Source: Hirsutella rhossiliensis
Lineage: Eukaryota > Ascomycota > Sordariomycetes > Hypocreales > Ophiocordycipitaceae
Length of the DNA stretch: 64,000 bases
Reading direction: 5' to 3'
NCBI RefSeq assembly: GCF_020360975.1
Contig: NW_025408669.1
Span: 372,001 to 436,000 of the forward strand
Numbering within the stretch: the stretch's first letter is position 1; every line of letters begins with the position of its first letter. The notes beneath the pieces were generated by a model, which was not told the DNA's origin, made no database searches, and was given only the letters and a program-made list of their open reading frames with translations. The translations under genes were made by a program, and so were the position numbers. Shown here piece by piece: positions 50,485-62,891 of the stretch.

Positions 50485-52602
50485 TTTAAGGGCCTTATAA
50501 GTATAAGGGAGCTAAGGCTATTAAGTATTAGTTATTACTTTATATACTTTATATTATACCTTATTAGTTATAAGGTACTCTCCCTTATAGTTATAGTATT
50601 AAACCTTAAGGTAGTTATAGTCCTTAGTTAAGTACTTTTCTAAGTAAAAGGTATACTTAATAAGCTATTAATAGGTCTAGGAGTTATAGCTAAAGGAAAA
50701 GCACTTATAGTACTATATATATATAGTATATTCCTTATAAGCCTTAACTAGAAATCTATAGACCTACTATATAAAGGTATTTCTTTTAGTATTTAGCCTT
50801 TATAGCCTTTAAAGGGACTATAAAAACAACTAATCTTACCTTTTATATTAAGCTTAGGGTGCTTAGCTACCTAAGCTACCCTAAGATATTAATCCTATTA
50901 AAGGTTTTAGTATTTATAGTAAAGATATTAAGGATAGGGGTCTCTAAGAAGTTAGGGACGCTCTAGGCTACTACCTTAGTCTAGCTAGTAAGAAAGTTAG
51001 CCGATTTAATAAGTAGCTCCTTAAAGTATAAAGACTACTTCTCTTACTACTTTAAAAGCTTCTTTACTATATATAGAGCCTTTATTATTATAACTATATT
51101 ACCTTTATTTTAAGTTAATAAGGCTAATATAGCTAGTTTCCTTATAGCTTTATTAAGCTAATTATAAAGAATAATAAGGTTTATAGTTAGCGTTAGTAAT
51201 TCCTTCTTAAGCTTTAAGATAAGCTAGAAGTCCTTTTTTATATTCCTCTTAGCTAGGGCCTTAGCTAGGGCCTTAGCTAAGGCTTTAGCCGGAGCCTTAG
51301 CTAGGGCCTTAGCTAGGGCCTTAGGCGCCTTCTTTATAGTAACCTTAGCCTATAAGCTCGCTTTAAGGTTTCCTTAAGTAGCCCTAAGCTACTAAGGGGC
51401 CTTAGGCTAGTATAAGGGCTATTATAAGGGCTATTAGCGGTCTAAGGTCCTTATAGCTACCTTTTCGAGCTTTTTTATAAGGGTCTTATAAAATAGTTTA
51501 ATTTTATAGGCTTCCTTAAGAGCCTAGAGGGCTTACTAAAGGAAGCCCTAGGCCTAGTCTTTAAGAGAAGGGTATTAAGGCTAAGGCTAGGTTTATTATA
51601 AGTATTAAAATATAGGTTAAATAAGTATAAAGCTAATAAGGCTACTAAAGGTAGCTTTCTTTTACCTTTTTACTTACTTTAAAGGTTAGTTAAGCTAGAA
51701 GTAGCTAGCTTAAAGTAAGGCTAGGCTAGGCCTAAAAAGGCTAGTCTTTAGTATAAGCTAAGTATTATCTTCTATCTTAATATCCTTTAAGTCTTAGTCT
51801 TAGGTCCTAGGCCTTTCTTCTAAGGTCCTTAAAAGGTATTAGCCTTTTAAGGCTTCTTTTATATAGGCCCTAGCCTTTAAGGTACTTATTTTAACCCTTA
51901 AGTTAAGGGGGGGGGGGGTTAAAGTTAAAAGGGCCCTCTTTAAATTTAAGCTAGGGTCCTAAGTTAGGTCTAAGCTTAGTTTTATTAGTAAGGGGAATAT
52001 ATTCTTAGTTAGCGAGGGTAGGAAAGACTTTTCTATTTATATAAAGGAGAACCTTACTTAATTCGTAATCTTTAATAGTATATTATATACCTACTAATAG
52101 CTATATAAGGCTATACTTAAGGGGGTATAATACGCTATTTATAATAGTTTTAAGTATATACCTTTCTTATATTTTAAGCTTAGTTTAAAAAGGTTAGCTA
52201 AGAAGATATAATAATATTTTTAAAGCTCCTTTTTAATAAAGCTATAAAGCTTAGAAAGAGATCGGACTTAAAAGATATAATATAGATATCCTAATAACTT
52301 AAAAGGGGGAGAATAGGCCTAAAAACGGCTAGGAGTAGCGATAGGAGGGCCTAATACCTAGCTAATAATAAAGTAAGTAATACTCTTACTATAAGTAAAA
52401 GAGGTAAAGATAAGGTATTAAGTAATATAAAGCTAACTATAAATATATAAACTAATTAGCTAGATTAAAAGGATATACTAAAAGATAGATAAACTAATAA
52501 GAATAGGTTTATAAAAAGGGGCTAGGGGTAAGATAAGTAGTTTAATACCACCCTTAAAAGTAATAAAGGGGGTAGTAACGCTAATAACTAAGAGGGGAAT
52601 AA
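50485..52602 (-). mobile_element. Tad1-like LINE, 5' part (ORF1, gag-like)
   Basis: Minus-strand continuation of the LINE on the far side of G3. Near 50720-50590 are two zinc-knuckle relics, YYKCFSFSYNS and YTFYLEKYLTKDY, that fit the CCHC pairs at the end of LINE ORF1 with Cys and His changed to Tyr. Near 51330-51250 is a tandem Lys-Ala-Leu/Pro repeat (KALAKALAKAPAKALAK), typical of a basic nucleic-acid-binding region. A run of twelve G (C on the coding strand) lies at 51907-51918. The 5' end is not defined; 52300-52602 may be untranslated. Confidence 0.7.
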
Positions 52603-52788
52603 TATAAGAGTCTTTAACTATTATAAGTAATAGGCTTAAGCTATAGCTTAAGCCGTATAGTTATATATAGAGGGCCGGATCCTATATATATAAGGGTAGG
52701 CTAGCCGCGTATAAAAGAGCTCTATATAGCTTATTAATATTATCCTATAAACGGCACCTATATATACGCCTCTACTTACTCTATAATA
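52603..52788 (+). repeat. 5' LTR of G2
   Basis: 186 bp, TATAAGAGTC to CTATAATA, the same limits as in G1. Confidence 0.85.
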
Positions 52789-55700
52789 GTATAAGCTATT
52801 AACTAATAGATCTAATAGATATCTCCTTAGAAAGGGTACTGCTTCCTTAAGGGAGCACCCTACTACCCCTTAAGCGGATAGGAAGTATTATAGCTATCCT
52901 AAAAGCGATTAAAAGCGCGACGGCTAGCGAGAAGAATACGGTTCTCGCTATACTAAGGGAGCCGTCTATAAGACTAGCATTAACTATTAACCCCTACGAC
53001 CTTAGTAATACTAGTTATAGCGGCGGTACTACTAATATAAAAGCTACTTCTTTAGCCGACTTAGGATAGTAAGCTTAAGTCCTTTTACTTCTTCCTTAGC
53101 TAGCTATAGATAAAGTTTATAATAGATAAGAAATAGGGCCTAAACGGCTATTATAATATAGCGTAGTATTTGCTCCTCTATATACTACTAGAGCCCTAGA
53201 TATAGCGGATCTCCAGATTCTAAGATAAGGGCGGCCCTAGAAGTAGACGCGACTTATAGGACTTCTTCTAATACCTTATATATACGTTCGGCAACGTATA
53301 GGAGCGGGAGAAGGCGTAGGATAGGCTATAGACCCTTAAGTAAAGGGATAGGTAGACCTTTAGTAAATTCCTCCTTAACTTTAAAGAGACGCTCTTATAA
53401 GCGGCGGGAACTATAATATAGGAAGATAGCGCGAAGCTTATATAGTTATAGAACTTAATTACGCCGGCCCTATAAGAGCTACTTATCTCTATAATTATAC
53501 CTACTAACAATAGTAAGTATATAAGCCGGTTAATAAAGGTAGTATAGGGCTATAAGTAGACGCTGCGTTTTTAAAAGCTTTATAAGCGCACGCTATATAG
53601 CGGTAATAGGATTACCGCCCCTCTATAAGAGGAATAGCTAACTATCGATATTAATAGAGATACCTTAATATCGGCTACTTATATAGACCGAGCTAAACGT
53701 AGTAGGAAGTCGTTATTAAATATCCCTTATACTATCCTACTTTCTAAGTAGCGGGCGAAGTAAGTAATAAGTAAGGAAATCGGGAAAAGGAAGGCTAACG
53801 GCTACTACCTATATTATAGTACGTCTATATACTTTATATTAAAATGCCCCTTCCTTTTAGCTAAGCGGCCTATAGTAGTTTAAGTAGCGAAGATAGAACT
53901 ACTCCTTACCTTAAACGATAAAGAGGACTCTGCTCCCTTAGTCCTAGAGGAAAAAGAGTAGCTTTAGAGCAAAGATAGTCTTTAAAGCCCTAATTACTAG
54001 TACTAGTAAAGGAGAAAGAGGAATTATCCGCCTATATAAAAGAAGAGCTTACTTTAATATAGGTTATAGTTAATAACCCCTTACCTATCGCTGCCTTTAT
54101 AAATAAGGGCTACTAGTACTACGCTATAGTTAACGAGGCGCTTATATAAGAGATATAAGTATTAGTAGAAAAGATCGCCTTAAGGCGAGTAAAGGGCGCC
54201 TTAAGCGTAATAGAGGGTATAGTAATTAAGGGTATTATATAGCTAGCTATAGAGGTCGACGGTTACTATAAGCTTATTATAGCCTATATAATCCCCTAAC
54301 TAGAGTTTCCTTTAATCCTTAGGAAACCTTAGTTATTATATATAGAGTTATACTCGGTTTTATACTAAAAGAAGCTATAGTTTAGGCCTATATAATAGTA
54401 GGTCTACTATAACAACGGTTTTATAAGCGTAGGACTAAGCGTACGAGCTTTATACTTAGTATAAGAAGTCCTTGCCTTTATCTTTATAGGAACTATATAA
54501 TAGTTAGAGCGGGAGGAAGGCTAGGCAGCGGCTAACGTAGCGGTCTATATAGTTAGCTTAGCGGATATCGATAAGGCCCTTTAAGCAAAGAAGCTAAAGT
54601 CGCCCTCTAAGCTATAGTAGTAGATACTAAAGCGCTTTTACGACCTCCTACCGCTATTTAAGTCCTAGGAAGTAAATAAGCTTAACCTATATAAGCTAGG
54701 GGTAGACTATAGGATCGTACTTTATACTAATAAGAAGGGGTAGGAACTACTTATACTATTCGGACCGCTATATAGTATATTATACGTAGGGCTACTAGTA
54801 CTAAAGAAGACGCTAAGGGACCTCTTAAATAAGGGTTTTATTTTAGTAAGTAGCTTTAAAGTAAGAGCGCTAGTCTTATTTATATATAAAATAAGGGGTA
54901 GGATATAGTTCTATTATAACTATAGGGCTCTAAACGTAATTATAAGGCTAGACCGCTACCCCTTACCTTTAATCTTAGATATACTCTATAACCTTTTAAA
55001 AGCAAAGTAGTTTATAAAGCTAGATATAAAATAAGTATTTTATAAGGTATAGATCTTAAAGGGTAATAAGTAGAAGACAGCGTTCTATATATACTATAGC
55101 TTATTTAAGTAGCTTATAACGCCCTTTAGCAAGAGCGCATATACCTTTTAGCGTTATATTAATAATATACTTTAAGACTTCCTCGATAAGTTCGCCTCTA
55201 TATATATAAATAATATCCTTATTTATATAAGTAGCTCTTATAAGGACTATATAGAAAGTATAAAGGGTCTTAGAGCGCCTCTAACTTTATAGGCTCTACC
55301 TTAACTTAGATAAGTACGAATTTAAGGTTAAGAAGGTTAAGTACCTAGGCTTTATTATCTATATAAGCATAGGTATATAGGTAGATCCTATAAAGATCTA
55401 GGCGATTTAAGACTAAGCTACTTTAACTACGTAAATAGGTATATAGAGCTTCCTTAGGTTCGCGAACTATTATAAGATATTTATTAAGGGCTTCTCCTAT
55501 ATTATAATGCCCTTAAATAAGATTACTAGGAAGTAAACCGCTTTTTACTAAGGGCCTATATAAGAAGGAGTATTCCGCACGCTTAAGGACCTATTCTCCT
55601 AAGCCTTAATACTACTTTAGTAGGACTTTAACTAGTCTACGTTAGTTAAAGCGGACTATAGCGGCTAGGTACTTAGAGGAACGCTCTCTTAAGAGGTAAA

Positions 55701-57929
55701 CGAGTAAAAGTAACTAATAGCGTTCTACTCCTATAAGCTAACCCTAGTAGAGCGGAATTATACTATTTATAATAAGGAGATACTAGCGATTATTAGCTAC
55801 CTTAAGTAATAGTAAGCGGAGCTCTAAAGCTATAAGAGCTTCGAGGTTCTTATAGACTATAGGAACCTTAAGTACTTTATAACTCGCTAGTACCTCTTAG
55901 AGTAATAAGCCTATTAAGTAGAGTATCTCTTATACTTTAACTTCTTAATTAAGTACCGCTTTAAGTAGGACTCTATAGTCTTAGACGCGCTTTCCTAGAG
56001 AGATTAAAACCGGCTAATAGGAGTAAATATTAAGGCCCGGGATCTATAGCTTATCCTATAAGAAGCACTATAGACTTATATAGGAGCTTCCCTAGTAAAG
56101 GAAGATATAGTACTAGCGAATAAGCTTCCCCCTACGCCCTTACCTTAGTCCGGCGAGGAGGGATAAACCGGCCTAGGGGCGCGCGTAGCGAGAGTATTTT
56201 AAGATAAGGCCCTTTAACGCTTATAGGATAGGATAGCGGCTTTAGACCGTACCTATAAGGGCGTACGCCGCCCTATAAAGTCCGGCGCTCGACGCTTAAA
56301 TCTAAAGCTAAAGCTAAAGGTATAGGTAGCCGACTACTATATCGACCTATAGGGGTATCTACGCTAGCGGGGGAGACTATAGGTACCGGGCGCACCGTAT
56401 ACTATAGAAGCTAAAGAGAAGGAGGGACCGCTAAAGCTAAATAAATAAAATAAGCTTTAAGGGAGGCTAGTCTAACTTATTTATAACTCTAGTATTATAA
56501 GTTACTTAGGTAGATAAGGTATAGTAGTAGGCCCTATAAGGGACTTTTACTAGCCCCTCCTATAGTACTATATTTATTACTTCCTTTATAACTATAATAT
56601 CTATAGCTATATAAAGATCTAAAAGGTATAGCTTAAAGGGCTATTAAAGTAGCTTTTAGTACTAGACCGGTTCTATATATATATATAAATAGACTTTATA
56701 ATAGACCTCCTACTTATAAAGGGCGGTAACCGCTATATATAGGTAATTAAGAACTAACTTAGTAAATTAATAGTACTAGAGCTAATACTATTTATAGATA
56801 TAGAAGCTTACGTAAAGCGCTTTCTTTAGTACTAGGCCTACTTATATAGCTAGCTAGCCTTTATTATAAGCGATAAAGGGTCGAACTAAACTAGCCGCTT
56901 TTAATAGTACTTATACCGGCTACTTTAAATTATATAGCTACTTAGTATAGCTTATTACCTATAAACTAATAAAGGACCTAAAAGGGTTAACTAAGAAGTA
57001 TAGGTATACCTATAAGTAGTTATAGCCTATAACTAGGTAGACTAAGACCGCTAGCTCCCCGCTACCTAGCTCGCGCTAAATAGTAGACTATAAACCTCTA
57101 TTATAATAGCCCCCTTTTTTATAATATACGGCTTTAAGCCGCCCTCCTTAATCCCGTTTACTATAGACATAGTAGTAGAGTAGTATAGTAATACGTTACT
57201 AAAGAGCCGCGCTTCTATATTTATATAGAAGCTATAAGAAACTATAAAATACTATTAATCTAAGATAGCCGCTATAATATAAGATTAAGAGCGGTACGCT
57301 AATAAGACTAAGGCGCTAGTAGATAAGTTTATAGTAAGAGATAAAGTATAGCTCGACCTCTATAACTATAGGTTAGCGCGACTAAAGAAGAAGCTAGACT
57401 AGCTATATATAACGTTTACGGTATAGAGGGTTATTAGCCTATAAGTAGTTAAGCTTAATAGTCTCTTAATAGGGGTCTATAATAAGGTTAATATTAACCT
57501 CCTTTACTAAGCTTCCTTTAACCCGCTACCTAGATAAGAAGTAGTAAACGCTTAACCGCCTATATTTAAAGTAAAGGGGGATAACGAATTTAAGGTTAAA
57601 GAGATATAGGCTATATACTAAAAGAAGGTAGGCTAAGGGAAACGCTAGGAGGTTCTTATTAAGTAGCGCGGGTACCTCGACCTTATATAAGAACCTATAT
57701 ATAAGTTTAAAGGAGCTATAGCCCTTAATAAGTTTAAGGCCTTATATAGACTAATAAATAAGAATAATAAACTAATAGACTATTAGTAGCGGCCTAGGCT
57801 AAGACTATAAAGTAAGTAAAGTAGAAGGGGCAGTTATAGTAATATAAGTAATATAAGTATAATAGTATAAGTAGAGATAAAAATAGCGTTTATTATAAGG
57901 CGGAGCCCTTAAACTACTTAGGCTTATTC

Positions 57930-58880
57930 CTTATCGTTATCGTTACCCTTATTATTATCTTCGTTATTATTATCCTCGTCGGCCTCCTCTTTTTTATTAG
58001 CGGCGGCGGCGGTCTCTAGGGCGCTAAGGCGGCCCTTTAAGCCTATAAGCTAGTTAGCGGCGGCGGCGGTAAGGGCAGCGGCGGTAGTAGTAGCGGGCAC
58101 GGCTAAGGGGACCGCGGATAAGGCGATAGAGGCGGTGTCCCTAGCGCTAGGTATATTAAAGGCGGAAGTAAGGGAGTAAAGGAGTAAGGACCTACTTAGG
58201 TATAAGGCCCTATCGCTTAAGGGCGCGGAGGTTATAGTAGGCGGCGGCGGCGGCGGTAAGGCGCTTCTTAGTAGCCCCTTATACTTACCCGTACGAGCTA
58301 GCTTTCTAAGCCGACGCCGTATCGAGTAAGATAGGAGGCGCCGCCTTATAAGCGCGGCCGGCGCGCGCGTACTAGTAATAGCTACCGCCGCGGCGGCCCC
58401 TAGCTTAGTTAGAGTAGTCGAGCTCCTATAATATATAATATATATAGGGGGCTAAATAGGCGGCGCCGGCCTATACTTAGCGCTTATATTATAGGAGGTT
58501 AGCGGATAACGTTTATTATGCTTACCTAACTATAGACTTATAAGGGTAGTAGAGATAAAGGTAGGGGCTAAGGGGCCGGGCGTTATAGGTAGCGGTAGGG
58601 ATAGCGTCGTTAACTTAAGGGGCAACGTAAGGGTAAATAGCGTAGTAAAGGCAGCGGCGGCGGCGGTAGGAGCGGTAGTAGTAGCGCGGGTAAGAGCGGC
58701 GGTAGCGGCGGAGTTATCGTCGGCTATAGCTAGTATAGCGTCGATAAACGACTCCGTATGCTCTAAGAAGGAGGAGGTAAGAGAGGGAGAGGTAGATATA
58801 TCTATCGCGAAAGTTAGTATAATAGAATACGGCCTCCCGCTTAATAAGGCGCGGAACTTATTAGTTAGAGTTATTATTAT
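57930..58880 (-). pseudogene. Candidate antisense frame in G2, about 315 codons
   Basis: On the minus strand between the 3' LTR and the chromodomain, one frame runs for about 950 bases with only three internal stops, all TAG (two where Gln, one where Gln or Trp, would fit). It starts near FRALLSGRPYSIILTFAID, passes through Ala/Thr-rich segments and a basic stretch (IRRRLLSYSIRRRLRKLAR), and ends in LKGRLSALETAAAAN and an acidic Asn/Asp/Glu/Lys tail. No domain is recognised. G1 preserves the tail but not the middle. Extra antisense genes between pol and the 3' LTR are known in some plant Gypsy elements. Open frames can also arise by chance in sequence of this composition. Confidence 0.4.
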
Positions 58881-59364
58881 TATTAAGGCTATTATTACTA
58901 CTACTACTACTACTATAAATATATATTAATAGAGCGGCCTATATAGCTAGGAATAGACTAATACCTTAGGTAGAGCGGAACTTACTTATTAATACTACTA
59001 CTATAGTTAAAGAAAGGAGAGAAGGAAGGGAAGGGGAAAGGGGGGGATGCCGCCTTATATACCCCTTAGTAGAGGATACTACTTAAGGTAAAGGGGATAA
59101 GTAACCTAAGGCTTACGTAGGTCTAGACCGGCCGCTAGCTACTTAGGGGCTTATATAATAAGTTACGCCCTTATTTAAATAGCTAGCTAGCTAATAAGTA
59201 TAGAGCTAGGTTCCGGCTACTTAGGCTAATAGGTATAGGGATAATAGGGCTAGTAGGGCTAGCTCGATTAATAGGAAAGGGTAGGGAAGAGCTAGCGGTA
59301 TAGGCCTAATTATATAGGAGCTATTAATAGGGCAGCCTTACGCCGCGCTTAAAGGAGGGTATTA

Positions 59365-59550
59365 TATAAGAGTCTTTAACTATTATAGGTAATAAGCTTA
59401 GGCTATAGCCTAAGCTATATAGTTATATATAGAGGGCCGGATCCTATATATATAGGGGCGGGCTAGCCGCGTATAAAAGAGCTCTATATAGCTTATTAAT
59501 ATTATCCTATAGATAGTACCTATATATATACCTCTACTTACTCTATAATA
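59365..59550 (+). repeat. 3' LTR of G2
   Basis: 186 bp, preceded by the purine tract AAAGGAGGGTA. Matches 52603-52788 and both G1 LTRs. Confidence 0.85.
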
Positions 59551-60790
59551 AATAGTAAGGAAGAATACTTATAAAAAGCCTTTCTTAAGCTTAGGAAAGT
59601 TTAATAGGTTATAATAGTACTATACCTTATAAGTATAATATATATAGGAAAAGTATAATATTAATAAAGAATTCTTCTTAAGCTTTAAGGAAATCTTTTC
59701 CTTTATCTATAACTACTTAAATACTAAGCTATAATAAATAGTCGCTATATATTATAGAATAAAGGTAAAGAGGGGCTATAATTAAATGGAATTCTTAAAG
59801 TACCTTAATATAATCTACCTTAAAGTAGATATCTAGTTATATATAGTAGCAGCGATCTAAATAATAAAATAAAAAAAGAGTTAAATATTTATAGTATTCT
59901 TCTTAAAGTTTAAGTAAAGACTCTTTAAGGCTAAAAGGGGGTCCTAGCTATATAGTATTTAGATTATTTTCTTAAAAGAGGCTCTAAGAATCTAGCTTTA
60001 TAAGGTATTAGCTATAGTTAACCTCTTTATATTAAGCTTCGCTACCTATATTAATTAAGTAGCGTAAATAATAGCTAAGCTAAAGAGGGTTTAATAAATA
60101 AAATAACCTCTTTTAAACTAAAAGAGACCAATAAATATATACCCCTAAGAAAGAAAGGATAAAGATAAGGATACCTTAATAACTAGTATTAATACCTTAG
60201 ATAAATAAAGGGAGGGGTAGAGCTAGCTAGAGAGTTAAATATACTTTAATTATAAAGTTAAAGGATATATCGCGCTTTATTATAAGAAGAAGAGGTAGGA
60301 ACCTTAAAGGGCGGGTATAATAAGAAAATAAAAGGGTGCTAAGGATAATAATAATTTAGAAAAAGAGAAACCTTAGTATAAAGTTAAGCGCTAAAAGTAA
60401 AAGAAAAATAGTAAGAAGCTTAAAAGTTCCTTAAATATCTATAACGTTATTTTTATTATATAGCTATAGCTAGCTTAACGACTAAACGCCTAACCTAGCT
60501 TAGAACTTAATACTAACTATTAAGAAGTTAAAAGAATCCTTAACTCTAGAACTTAGAAATATAGCTAAGAGACCGCTTATATAGAATACCTTATTAACTA
60601 GAAAGGCTAGCTAAGTAGCTATAATTCTTAGGTAGCTACTAAGGATATTATCGCTAAAGACTTTATTTAAGGATTTAATATATAGTAAGGAGCGTTATAA
60701 GGTTATATTACCTATACTTAAAAGCTTTACGCGCGTGCTATATAATAGTATAAGCTACTATAGCTAAGAGAAAATAATAGTATATAGTAT
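59551..60790 (+). mobile_element. Gag-like retrotransposon remnant
   Basis: Plus-strand pieces in changing frames resemble a retroelement gag. A zinc-knuckle relic YFNYKVKGYIALYY is at about 60239-60280 (expected CFNCGKxGHIAxxC with Cys and His now mostly Tyr), followed by a Lys/Glu-rich stretch. The family is not clear. G2 was inserted immediately upstream. Confidence 0.45.
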
Positions 60791-62446
60791 ATATTATTAC
60801 TATTTATTCTCTTAGAAGTCTAGGGATAGGTTAACTAGCTAAGAAGTATTAATAAGCTATTTATAGTAAACGGTAATCTAACTTTATATTTTAGTACCTA
60901 TATTTATTTTTATTTTAGGAACTTAATTTCCCTATCCTTTTACGCTCCCTTTTCTATATTAAACCGCGATCTTTTTATACCTATATTTAAGGTTCTTACT
61001 ATTTAAGGCTATAAGTATTATAGTAAGGACTTAGTATTTTACTAGTATTTCTTTAACTAAATCTACTACTAACCGCTATACCTAAGCCTTAAGGGATTCT
61101 ACTAAGTAGTTTAATTATATAGGAATAAAGTAAAGCTTATTTATAACCTTAAGTCTAATATAGCTATATTTACTAAGTAAAAATAAGATAATTATAGTAT
61201 ATATACTAACTACTATAACCTCTTTACTAGAAAAGGATACGATCTTAATATAAGCTTAATAGAAAATAGTATATACTATGCCTTATTATCTCTTTCTTTA
61301 TTTAAAGCCCGTGATTTATATAAATATAACTAGCTATACTTCTTTATACCTTATAGCGCTACTACTTATTATATTACTACTATAACTCTTATAACTACTT
61401 AAACTAATAAGAATATAACGTTAACTATCTAACTATAGTAAGTTAGTACTTCCTACTACTTTAATCTTAGTACTCCTTTATATATTTACTTTAATAACCG
61501 TGCTTTATTACTATTAAGCTTTAATAATTTATTTAGTAACTCGCTACCTTTAGTTTTAAGTATTATAGGGAAAACCCTTAGTACCTTATATAACGCCTAT
61601 AGGTAGTTTACTTTATTATTTAATAAGGATAAGCTTTTTCCCTTATTACTATACGACCTAGATAGGGCTATCTTCCTTAATAAAACTAAGATAATAACTA
61701 GTAACCTTAGAACTATATAGATTACTACTATCTTATCTAACGTCGTTAATAAGCTCCTATTTAAATAGGTCGCTTCTATAAACGCTAAGATACTTAAGAT
61801 CGTTACTACTATTACTAATATAAAGTGCCTCCTTACTTATTTAAAGATATTTAAGGCCGCTATTATAAAGGAGTATAAGGCTATTAATATACTAAGAACC
61901 TATAAGTTTAAAGAGAGCCTTAAGTATACCCCGGCTAAGACTAAGGGATCTAGTATAGTAGACCTTACCTTCGACGAGCTATTAAGGAACTTATTTACTA
62001 AACGCTTACTCGCTACCGCTATAGCCCTACCTTTTACTCCCTTAAAGCGGGCTAACTTATTTGCTAAGGAATAGGCCCTAATACCGGTCTAATAAAAGCT
62101 TAACCCCTTTTAGGTTCTAAGCTAAGAAAAACCTAGACTATTCCTTATTATACCTTTTATAGTATACTATAATAACCTAGGCGATATAGATAGCTATATA
62201 GGTATCGTTTACTTTAGGTTAGAAGCGCTAGTTTATAGAGCCTTAAACGCGGCTATAATTTAAGTAAATTTATTCGCCGCTATTTATAAGGAGGCTAATA
62301 CCGACCTCTTACTTAGCTAGTACGCCGCCCTTATTAAAGTACTTACTAGCTTTATCTATTAGTTTACTTTTACCGCTTACTTCTTAGATAACTTACCTAA
62401 GCTTACTATAATATATTAAAAAGCCGCTTATATCGGCCCTTTATAT
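60791..62446 (+). other. Unidentified RIP-mutated reading frame
   Basis: A plus-strand frame is nearly open for long stretches, the clearest from about 61580 to 62070. It includes LLLYDLDRAIFLNKTKIITS and TYKFKESLKYTPAKTKGSS, with occasional TAG. A further part, to about 62420, reads GDIDSYIGIVYFRLEALVYR. I recognise no domain. It could be the rest of the element starting at 59551, or a mutated host gene copy. It ends where a reverse Copia LTR begins. Confidence 0.35.
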
Positions 62447-62891
62447 TCTCGTAAAGAGAGATATAAGAAGTATATAAAAATATATAAAGGTAAAGTTAAA
62501 AGTAAGGGGTCGGATAGGTAAGGCAGAGAGATTTATTTCTTATAGGAGTAGTAATAAAGGTAAGGGAGTAATTATTATATTGCCTTAATTATCCTTCTTC
62601 CCTCTATTTAACGCCCTCTTTTATATATATCTAGTACCTTAATTAATAAAGAAGATCCTATTTAAAGAAGCTACTAATATCCTTTTAACTACTAAGCTTT
62701 TTACTAGTTTTTCCCCTCCTTTTTAGCCGTTACTAGTATATCTATCTTATCTCTCGCTACTTATACGTCCCCTTATATACCTCTTTTTAGCTCCTTCTTC
62801 CTTCTTCTATACTAAGTGTTTTTAGCTTCCTTAGTCCCTTATACTAAGGGATATCTCTAAGAACTGTAAAATTAAGCTATGCTTTACGATA
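62447..62891 (-). repeat. 3' LTR of a reverse Copia family A copy
   Basis: On the minus strand it starts TATCGTAAAG (at 62891) and ends CTTTACGAGA (at 62447). 445 bp, shorter than the 486-bp copy because of small internal losses. Confidence 0.7.

Larger units (their letters stand above)
52603..59550 (+). mobile_element. Ty3/Gypsy chromovirus G2, RIP-inactivated, same family as G1
   Basis: 6948 bp with 186-bp LTRs at 52603-52788 and 59365-59550. Flanks AATAA (52598-52602) and AATAG (59551-59555) are consistent with a 5-bp duplication in which one G became A. Same domain order as G1: gag with a knuckle relic near 53795-53850, protease near 54090-54130 (ALIDKGY-like, Phe for Leu), RT near 54880-55260, RNase H near 55600-56000, integrase near 56290-57100, chromodomain near 57590-57730. 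It carries about 470 bp, from about 58275 to 58755, that G1 lacks. It is dead, but keeps more C and G than G1 in the 3' region. Confidence 0.88.

Noticed and set aside
51250..51330. CRISPR-like spaced repeats
   Set aside because: The repeats are contiguous, vary in sequence and encode a basic protein tract in a fungal LINE.
53268..53510. 80-codon minus-strand frame inside chromovirus gag
   Set aside because: Antisense to gag, low complexity, not conserved as an open frame in G1.
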